Part shown: piece after piece, positions 7,284 through 11,189 of the stretch | How the letters are laid out: every line of letters starts with the position of its first letter | Position numbering within the stretch: the first letter of the stretch is position 1 | Notes under the pieces: model-generated | What the model was told of the DNA's origin: nothing | Seen by the model: the letters and a program-made list of their open reading frames with translations, nothing else | The model's database searches: none | Translations under genes and position numbers: made by a program | Assembly (NCBI GenBank): GCA_021166815.1 | Contig: JAJPEO010000373.1 | Coordinates: forward strand, 1-11,189 | Direction: 5' to 3' | Source: Nocardioides sp. | GTDB taxonomy: Bacteria; Actinomycetota; Actinomycetes; Propionibacteriales; Nocardioidaceae | DNA: 11,189 bases

Positions 7284-8278
7284 GTGAGGCAGGCATGAGC
7301 ACCCAGAAGATCACCCTCGCCAAGGGCCTCAACATGGGCCTGCGCAAGGCCATGGAGGCCGACGACAAGGTCCTGATCGCCGGTGAGGACGTCGGCAAGC
7401 TCGGCGGGGTCTTCCGCATCACCGACGGGCTGCAGAAGGACTTCGGCGAGGACCGCGTCATCGACTCCCCGCTGGCCGAGTCCGGCATCGTCGGCACCGC
7501 GGTCGGCATGGCGCTGCGCGGCTACCGCCCGGTCGTGGAGATCCAGTTCGACGGCTTCGTCTACCCCGCCTACGACCAGATCGTGTGCCAGGTCGCCAAG
7601 TTCACCTACCGCTCGCAGGGCAAGGTGAAGATGCCGATGGTCATCCGCATCCCCTTCGGTGGCGGCATCGGCGCGGTCGAGCACCACAGCGAGTCGCCCG
7701 AGGCGCAGTTCGCCCACACGCCCGGCCTCAAGGTCGTGGCGTGCTCGAACCCGGTCGACGGCTACTGGATGATCCAGCAGGCCATCGCCCACGACGACCC
7801 GGTGATCTTCCTCGAGCCCAAGCGGCAGTACCACGCCGACAAGGCCGAGCTCGACGAGTCGGCCACGCCCGAGCCGCTGTTCAGCAGCCGCGTGGTGCGC
7901 AAGGGCGAGGACGTCACCGTGCTGGCGTACGGCCCGACCGTCAAGACGGCCCTGAAGTGCGCCGAGGCGGCCGAGCAGGAGGGGCGCAGCCTCGAGGTGA
8001 TCGACCTGCGCACGCTCTCGCCGCTCGACATGCGCCCGGTGTACGAGTCCGTGCGCCGCACCGGCCGCGTCGTGGTCACCCACGAGGCCCACGTCAACCT
8101 CGGCATGGGCTCCGAGCTCGCCGCGCGCATCACCGAGGAGTGCTTCTACTCCCTCGAGGCGCCGGTGCTGCGGGTGGGCGCCTTCGACCACCCCTACCCG
8201 CCATCGCGGATCGAGGAGGAGTACCTCCCCGACCTCGACCGGGTGCTGGACGCCGTCGACCGCACGTTCGCCTTCTAG
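7280..8278 (+). CDS. bkdB: 2-oxoacid dehydrogenase E1 component, beta subunit (BkdB/PdhB type)
   Basis: The product is 332 aa from GTG 7280 (327 aa from ATG 7295), the usual length for E1-beta. It pairs with the alpha subunit to complete the ThDP-binding interface and carries the transketolase-like pyrimidine and C-terminal domains. Visible landmarks: GEDVGKLGGVF from residue 35; DSPLAESGIVGTAVGMAL, with Glu67 the conserved glutamate that activates the ThDP aminopyrimidine; EIQFDGFVYPAYDQI; EHHSESPEAQFAHTPGLKVV; and the C-terminal THEAHVNLGMGSELA and GAFDHPYPPSRIEE. The 4-nt overlap with E1-alpha points to translational coupling, which suits 1:1 stoichiometry. E2 follows after 69 bp containing a palindrome. 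No truncation or missing catalytic residue is seen. pdhB is the alternative symbol if the substrate is pyruvate. Confidence 0.94.
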   Translation: MSEAGMSTQKITLAKGLNMGLRKAMEADDKVLIAGEDVGKLGGVFRITDGLQKDFGEDRVIDSPLAESGIVGTAVGMALRGYRPVVEIQFDGFVYPAYDQIVCQVAKFTYRSQGKVKMPMVIRIPFGGGIGAVEHHSESPEAQFAHTPGLKVVACSNPVDGYWMIQQAIAHDDPVIFLEPKRQYHADKAELDESATPEPLFSSRVVRKGEDVTVLAYGPTVKTALKCAEAAEQEGRSLEVIDLRTLSPLDMRPVYESVRRTGRVVVTHEAHVNLGMGSELAARITEECFYSLEAPVLRVGAFDHPYPPSRIEEEYLPDLDRVLDAVDRTFAF

Positions 8279-8290
8279 CCCCCGCCCCTC

Positions 8291-8329
8291 GGTGGTTGAG
8301 GTGCGAGCGCAGCGAGCCTCGAAACCACT
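8291..8329 (+). repeat. REP-like extragenic palindrome between E1-beta and E2
   Basis: GTGGTT (8292-8297) plus GAGG (8298-8301) pairs with CCTC (8317-8320) and AACCAC (8323-8328), with a two-base GA bulge. The loop holds GCGAGC twice as a direct repeat (8303-8308 and 8312-8317). This GAGCGCAGCGAG-centred palindrome resembles short dispersed repeats I recall from Nocardioides-type genomes, but copy number cannot be judged from one window. It occupies most of the 69-bp spacer and ends 7 nt before the E2 ribosome binding site (GAAAGGA, 8336-8342). Confidence 0.65.
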
Positions 8330-8347
8330 GGCTCCGAAAGGATCCTG

Positions 8348-9847
8348 ATGTCTGAATTCCTCCTCCCCGACGTCGGCGAGGGCCTCACCGAGGCGGAGAT
8401 CGTCTCGTGGAAGGTCAAGGTCGGCGACTCCGTCGAGATCAACGACGTGATCGTCGAGATCGAGACCGCCAAGTCCCTGGTCGAGCTGCCGTCCCCGTTC
8501 GAGGGCACCGTCACCGCGATCCTCGTGTCCGAGGGAGAGACCGTCCCGGTCGGGACGCCGATCATCTCCATCGGCGACGCGACCGAGGCGCCCGCGGATG
8601 CGTCATCGGAACCCGCACCTGTAGGTGCCGGTTCCGATGACGGATCGCAGGCTCCGGAGATGGACCTCTCCAACCCGGCCGCGACCGGCGGCGGCGAGGG
8701 CGAGTCGCTGGTCGGCCGGATGAAGGCCGACCGGGCCGCGCTGCGCCGCGCCCGCCGCCGCGGTGGGATGGAGGAGGTGGGGCGGGTCACCGCCCACGCC
8801 AAGGTCCACGACTCCTTCAACGCGGGCGCTCCGCCGCAGGGGGAGAAGGTCGACCAGCTCGTCGAGCAGCTCATCACCGACGTGCCCGACCACGGCCCCG
8901 GCGTGCCGGCCACCGACCAGCGCGGCGGCGCCGGGGGTGGCGTACGCGCTCTGGCGAAGCCGCCGGTGCGCAAGCTCGCCAAGGACCTCGGCGTCGACCT
9001 CGCGGGGCTCACCGGCTCCGGCCCGGAGGGCTCCGTCACGCGGGAGGACGTCCAGGCCGCGGCCGAGTCCGGCGCGATGCCCGAGCAGTACGCCGACCTG
9101 GCCGGGTCCAGCGCCGGTCGCCCGGGGGTCGCCCCGATGGCGGGCGCCCGCGAGCACCGCGAGCCGATCAAGGGCGTGCGCAAGATGATGGCCCAGGCGA
9201 TGAGCCAGTCGGCCTTCACCAGCCCGCACGTCACCGAGTGGGTCACCGTCGACGTCAGCGAGACGATGAAGTTCGTCTCGCGGCTCAAGGACCGGCGCGA
9301 GTTCCGCGACGTCAAGGTCAGCCCGTTGCTGGTGCTGGCGCGCGCGGTCGTCCTGGCGATGAAGCGCACCCCGGAGATCAACTCCTACTGGGACGACGCC
9401 GCCCAGGAGGTCGTCTACAAGGGCTACGTCAACCTCGGCATCGCCGCCGCGACCCCCCGCGGCCTCGTCGTCCCCAACGTCAAGGACGCCGACCAGATGT
9501 CGATGCTCGAGCTGGCCGGCGCGCTGGGCGAGCTCACCGCGACCGCGCGGGAGGGTCGTACGCAGCCGGCCGAGATGTCCGGCGGCACGTTCACGATCAC
9601 CAACGTCGGTGTCTTCGGCGTCGACGCGGGCACCCCGATCATCAACCCGGGCGAGTCGGCGATCATCGCCTTCGGCGCGATCAACAAGCGTCCGTGGGTC
9701 GACGAGGCGGGCGAGTTGTGCGTGCGCGACGTGACGACGCTGGCGCTGTCCTTCGACCACCGCCACATCGACGGTGAGAAGGGCTCTCGCTTCCTCGCCG
9801 ACGTGGCGGGTCTGATGAGCGACCCGGCGAGCGCGCTGCTGTTCTGA
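8348..9847 (+). CDS. bkdC: 2-oxoacid dehydrogenase E2 component, dihydrolipoyl acyltransferase (BkdC type)
   Basis: The product is 499 aa, starting at ATG 8348 behind GAAAGGA with 5-nt spacing. Domains: one lipoyl domain (residues 1-77) with the lipoyl lysine Lys42 in IETAKSLVELPSP; a long linker (78-198) containing an Arg-rich patch (RRARRR); a peripheral-subunit-binding domain (about 203-237, PPVRKLAKDLGVDLAGLTGSG); and the catalytic acyltransferase core (about 260-499). The core ends in SFDHRHIDGEKGSRFL, where His471 and Asp475 are the catalytic pair. It forms the oligomeric core that transfers the acyl group to CoA and docks E1 and E3; no E3 gene is in the window. Odd: codons 85-99 lie in a 42-bp palindrome and 9 of the 15 end in A or T, unlike the rest of the gene. 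The frame is intact, so the protein should be functional. Acyl specificity (branched-chain or acetyl) is not decided by sequence. Confidence 0.94.
   Translation: MSEFLLPDVGEGLTEAEIVSWKVKVGDSVEINDVIVEIETAKSLVELPSPFEGTVTAILVSEGETVPVGTPIISIGDATEAPADASSEPAPVGAGSDDGSQAPEMDLSNPAATGGGEGESLVGRMKADRAALRRARRRGGMEEVGRVTAHAKVHDSFNAGAPPQGEKVDQLVEQLITDVPDHGPGVPATDQRGGAGGGVRALAKPPVRKLAKDLGVDLAGLTGSGPEGSVTREDVQAAAESGAMPEQYADLAGSSAGRPGVAPMAGAREHREPIKGVRKMMAQAMSQSAFTSPHVTEWVTVDVSETMKFVSRLKDRREFRDVKVSPLLVLARAVVLAMKRTPEINSYWDDAAQEVVYKGYVNLGIAAATPRGLVVPNVKDADQMSMLELAGALGELTATAREGRTQPAEMSGGTFTITNVGVFGVDAGTPIINPGESAIIAFGAINKRPWVDEAGELCVRDVTTLALSFDHRHIDGEKGSRFLADVAGLMSDPASALLF
8601..8642 (+). repeat. 42-bp near-perfect palindrome inside the E2 linker coding region
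   Basis: The left arm at 8601-8620 (starts CGTCATCGGAACC) is the reverse complement of the right arm at 8623-8642 (ends GGTTCCGATGACG), with 19 of 20 positions matching and a 2-nt centre. It encodes residues 85-99 (ASSEPAPVGAGSDDG) in frame. The codons are A/T-ending far more often than those around it, suggesting that it is an inserted palindromic element. CGGAT occurs just left of it (8595-8599) and at its right edge (8641-8645), a weak hint of a target duplication. Confidence 0.8.
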
Positions 9848-9850
9848 GTG

Positions 9851-9875
9851 CCCGGGGGTGCTCAGCGCCCCCGGG
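9851..9875. terminator. Bidirectional terminator between E2 and the convergent SDR gene
   Basis: CCCGGGGG (9851-9858) pairs with CCCCCGGG (9868-9875). Inner T-G, G-C and C-G pairs extend the stem to 11 bp with a 3-nt loop (TCA, 9862-9864), which is the stop codon of the minus-strand gene. It begins 4 nt after the E2 stop. One hairpin therefore serves both convergent genes. Confidence 0.75.
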
Positions 9876-10698
9876 TCAGCGCCCTGACGCCGAGCCCCGC
9901 GAGCGTGCTGGTCACCCTGTTGGTCAGCCGTCCGCGGGGCTGGCGCGGGTTCTTGATGGCGTCGGTGCCGCCGTCGGCGACGACGGTCGCGCCCACGAGC
10001 AGGCTCGAGTCCTCGCCGAGCAGGAAGGCGATCACCGCCGCGATCTCCTCGGGACGACCCGGGCGGCCCAGCGCGGAGGGATAGGTGTCGGCGTACTTGC
10101 CGAACACGGGGTCCTGGCGCACCTCGTCGGTCATCGGCGTCGCGACGAGGCCCGGCGCCACGCAGTTGACCCGGATGCCGTCGGCGGCCCAGGCGAGGCC
10201 CTCCGTACGGGCCCACCAGGCCAACGCGGCCTTCGTGGCGGGGTAGGCCATGACCGAGGTCGTGCGCCCCGCGACCTCGCGGGCCCGGTCCTCGTCTCCC
10301 TCGACGAGCGCGTCGGCGAGGTGGGCCGGCCAGCCAGGCTGGCAGGTCGTCGAGTTGGACGACAGGAGCACCACGGCACTGCCGGGGCCGAGGCTCGAGC
10401 GCAGCCCGACGACCAGGTCGATCGCCCCGAAGTAGTTGACCGACACCAGCAGGCGCGGGTCGACGCCGGTGCGCCCGGCCAGGCCAGCGCAGGCCACGAC
10501 ACCGTCGAGACGACCGTCCGCGCGTTCGCGGACCCCGGCGACGGCGGCGGCGCGGCCGGACGCGGTGGAGAGGTCGGCGACGACGTCGGCCTCGTGGCGG
10601 TCGACGGTGATGACGGTGTGGCCGTCGGTGCGCAGGCGGGCGGCGGTGGCGGCGCCGATGCCGGAGGCTGCGCCGGTGACGACGTACGTGCGGCTCAT
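9862..10698 (-). CDS. Short-chain dehydrogenase resembling 3-alpha-hydroxysteroid dehydrogenase/carbonyl reductase
   Basis: The product is 278 aa from ATG at 10698. It is a classical SDR with a Rossmann fold: TGAASGIG cofactor motif (Gly9, Gly13, Gly15), Asp33 after the second strand (predicting NAD(H) rather than NADP(H)), CAG at 70-72, SVNYFGA around Asn88, catalytic Ser113/Ser114, Tyr152 and Lys156 in YPATK, and NCVAPGLVATPM. Compared from memory with Comamonas testosteroni 3-alpha-HSD/carbonyl reductase, it shares ADLSTASGR, VSVNYFGA, VIAFLL and DGGTDA-like segments and the extra helical insertion before the YxxxK motif. It would thus interconvert a hydroxyl and a keto group, perhaps on a steroid or other bulky carbonyl compound. 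It has about 25 additional basic C-terminal residues. ATG 10698 has no Shine-Dalgarno sequence and appears leaderless. A KstR-like dyad overlaps its promoter. The SDR call is firm; the steroid substrate is inference. Confidence 0.9.
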   Translation of the reverse strand: MSRTYVVTGAASGIGAATAARLRTDGHTVITVDRHEADVVADLSTASGRAAAVAGVRERADGRLDGVVACAGLAGRTGVDPRLLVSVNYFGAIDLVVGLRSSLGPGSAVVLLSSNSTTCQPGWPAHLADALVEGDEDRAREVAGRTTSVMAYPATKAALAWWARTEGLAWAADGIRVNCVAPGLVATPMTDEVRQDPVFGKYADTYPSALGRPGRPEEIAAVIAFLLGEDSSLLVGATVVADGGTDAIKNPRQPRGRLTNRVTSTLAGLGVRALTRGR

Positions 10699-10704
10699 GG
10701 GCGA

Positions 10705-10710
10705 ACTGTA
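10705..10710 (-). promoter_or_regulatory. -10 element of a leaderless promoter for the SDR gene
   Basis: On the minus strand TACAGT (10710 down to 10705) fits TAnnnT and is followed by TCGCCC and then ATG, so transcription should start on the A of the start codon. No ribosome binding site is visible. The -35 region about 17 bp further up is poor (TGCTAC), consistent with regulated or weak expression. Confidence 0.5.
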
Positions 10711-10722
10711 ACGCGTTCTAGT
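10705..10722. promoter_or_regulatory. KstR-like TetR-family operator overlapping the SDR promoter
   Basis: ACTGTAACGCGTTCTAGT is an 18-bp dyad with 14 self-complementary positions. Its inner 14 bp (10707-10720) match the actinobacterial KstR consensus TnnAACnnGTTnnA at every specified base. KstR represses cholesterol/steroid-catabolic genes in mycobacteria and relatives. The site covers the -10 element, a position suited to repression. Other TetR regulators use similar dyads, so the identity of the regulator is inference. Confidence 0.55.
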
Positions 10723-10786
10723 CAGGCGTAGCACCGTGCTCGGTGGCGACCGAGCCCGGGCCCTGGGCGGGCGAGGAGTCAGAGGA

Positions 10787-10836
10787 GCGGTGAGCCACCC
10801 ACATTCCGTCCCTGCGGAATGTGGCTCACGCACCGC
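10787..10836. repeat. Large palindrome in the spacer between the carboxyltransferase and SDR genes
   Basis: ACATTCCG (10801-10808) pairs with CGGAATGT (10815-10822) around a 6-nt loop. GTGAGCC (10790-10796) pairs with GGCTCAC (10823-10829), with ACCC (10797-10800) bulged. GCG/CGC can close the base. That makes at least 15 bp of stem. It lies 35 nt beyond the carboxyltransferase stop and may act as its terminator, or it may be a dispersed palindromic repeat. The rest of the 10699-10871 spacer holds only the SDR promoter and operator. Confidence 0.65.
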
Positions 10837-10871
10837 CCATCGGGAGTGGGGGCGACCAATCCGGCGTGGGC

Positions 10872-11189
10872 CTAGAGGTAGCGCCGAGCGCGCTCGTCGA
10901 CGGATCCGGGACCGGCGGCCAGCGCGGCGGCGATCTCGTGCTCGAGCACCGCGCCCATGCGTCGGCAGAACTCCTCCGGCTCCTCCGCCGCGTCGGGGCG
11001 CTCGGCGACGATCCGGTCGACGACGCCTCGCTCACGCAGGTCGATCGCCCGGATCAGCTGCTCGCGCGCGATGTCGGGCGCGTGGTCGAGGTCGCGGTGC
11101 ACGATCGCCGAGGCGCCCTCAGGGGGCAGCGGGGAGAGCCACGCGTGCTGCGCGGCGATCACCCGGTCGGCGGGCAGGAACGCCAGCGC
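10872..11189 (-). CDS. Acyl-CoA carboxylase carboxyltransferase, C-terminal part (AccD/AccA-type), truncated by window end
   Basis: The frame is open from the right edge to TAG at 10874-10872, with 105 residues visible; the start lies outside. ALAFLPADRVIAAQHAWLSPLPPEGASAI is characteristic of the crotonase-like C-terminal (AccA-like) domain of actinobacterial acetyl/acyl-CoA carboxylase carboxyltransferases. It is followed by REQLIRAIDLRERGVVDRIV and an acidic/helical tail ending in DERARRYL. The enzyme moves the carboxyl group from carboxybiotin to an acyl-CoA, giving malonyl-CoA or a related product. The long fused actinobacterial form with both AccD and AccA regions is my best guess, but the N-terminal zinc or biotin-facing half cannot be seen. 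Substrate and partner biotin subunit are unknown. The SDR gene lies 173 bp downstream on the same strand but has its own promoter. Confidence 0.85.
   Translation of the reverse strand, partial: ALAFLPADRVIAAQHAWLSPLPPEGASAIVHRDLDHAPDIAREQLIRAIDLRERGVVDRIVAERPDAAEEPEEFCRRMGAVLEHEIAAALAAGPGSVDERARRYL

Noticed and set aside
8301..8329. Short direct repeats (GCGAGC) as a CRISPR-like unit
   Set aside because: Only two 6-bp copies within one hairpin loop; no spacers or array.
8275..9381. Open frame of 368 codons on the minus strand across the start of E2
   Set aside because: Ser/Thr/Ala/Pro-rich mirror of E2 without family features or start signals.
8603..10216. Open frame of 537 codons on the minus strand opposite E2
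   Set aside because: It is a shadow of the E2 gene with no recognisable motif, and it overlaps both E2 and the SDR gene.
10699..10833. N-terminal extension of the SDR up to a start at 10833
   Set aside because: The 45 extra residues are Arg/Pro-rich, run through the palindrome and the promoter/operator, and precede the canonical SDR N-terminus that begins directly at MSRTYVVTG.

Overview
The window is uniformly GC-rich with strongly G/C-ending codons, actinobacterial Shine-Dalgarno sequences, GTG/TTG starts, an LPxTG-type surface protein and a three-gene 2-oxoacid dehydrogenase cluster of actinobacterial type. This suggests a high-GC Gram-positive bacterium, most likely a Nocardioides-like member of the Nocardioidaceae. 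The family assignment is inference from general gene style and is not proven.

Layout. (1) 1-662, plus strand: the C-terminal part of a Xi-class glutathionyl-hydroquinone-reductase-like protein, closed by a GC hairpin at 674-696. (2) 663-901: a 239-bp non-coding leader with direct repeats and hairpins. (3) 902-5887: one very large (1661 aa) exported protein. It has a signal peptide, an N-terminal domain, one SpaA/Cna_B-like domain, five tandem modules of about 220-240 aa with a fixed four-cysteine pattern, a basic C-terminal domain and an LPDTG motif that lacks the usual membrane helix. A strong hairpin follows at 5920-5965. (4) 5989-9847: a promoter and the cluster E1-alpha, E1-beta, E2 of a pyruvate/branched-chain 2-oxoacid dehydrogenase complex. 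E1-alpha and E1-beta overlap by 4 nt. E1-beta and E2 are separated by a REP-like palindrome. The E2 linker itself carries a 42-bp near-perfect palindrome with atypical codons. The E3 subunit is not in the window. (5) A compact bidirectional terminator at 9851-9875 separates this cluster from the minus-strand genes. (6) 9862-10698, minus: a short-chain dehydrogenase resembling bacterial 3-alpha-hydroxysteroid dehydrogenase/carbonyl reductase. Its apparently leaderless promoter is overlapped by a dyad that matches the KstR consensus. (7) 10699-10871: a spacer with another large palindrome. (8) 10872-11189, minus: the C-terminus of an acyl-CoA carboxylase carboxyltransferase, cut by the window end.

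Functionally, the right half is a catabolic/acyl-CoA neighbourhood: oxidative decarboxylation of 2-oxoacids to acyl-CoA, acyl-CoA carboxylation, and a possibly steroid-linked oxidoreductase. The left half holds a cell-surface protein gene with no evident metabolic link to it. The most unusual features are the palindrome inserted in the E2 reading frame, the KstR-like operator on the SDR gene, and the five-module disulfide-patterned surface protein with an incomplete sorting signal.
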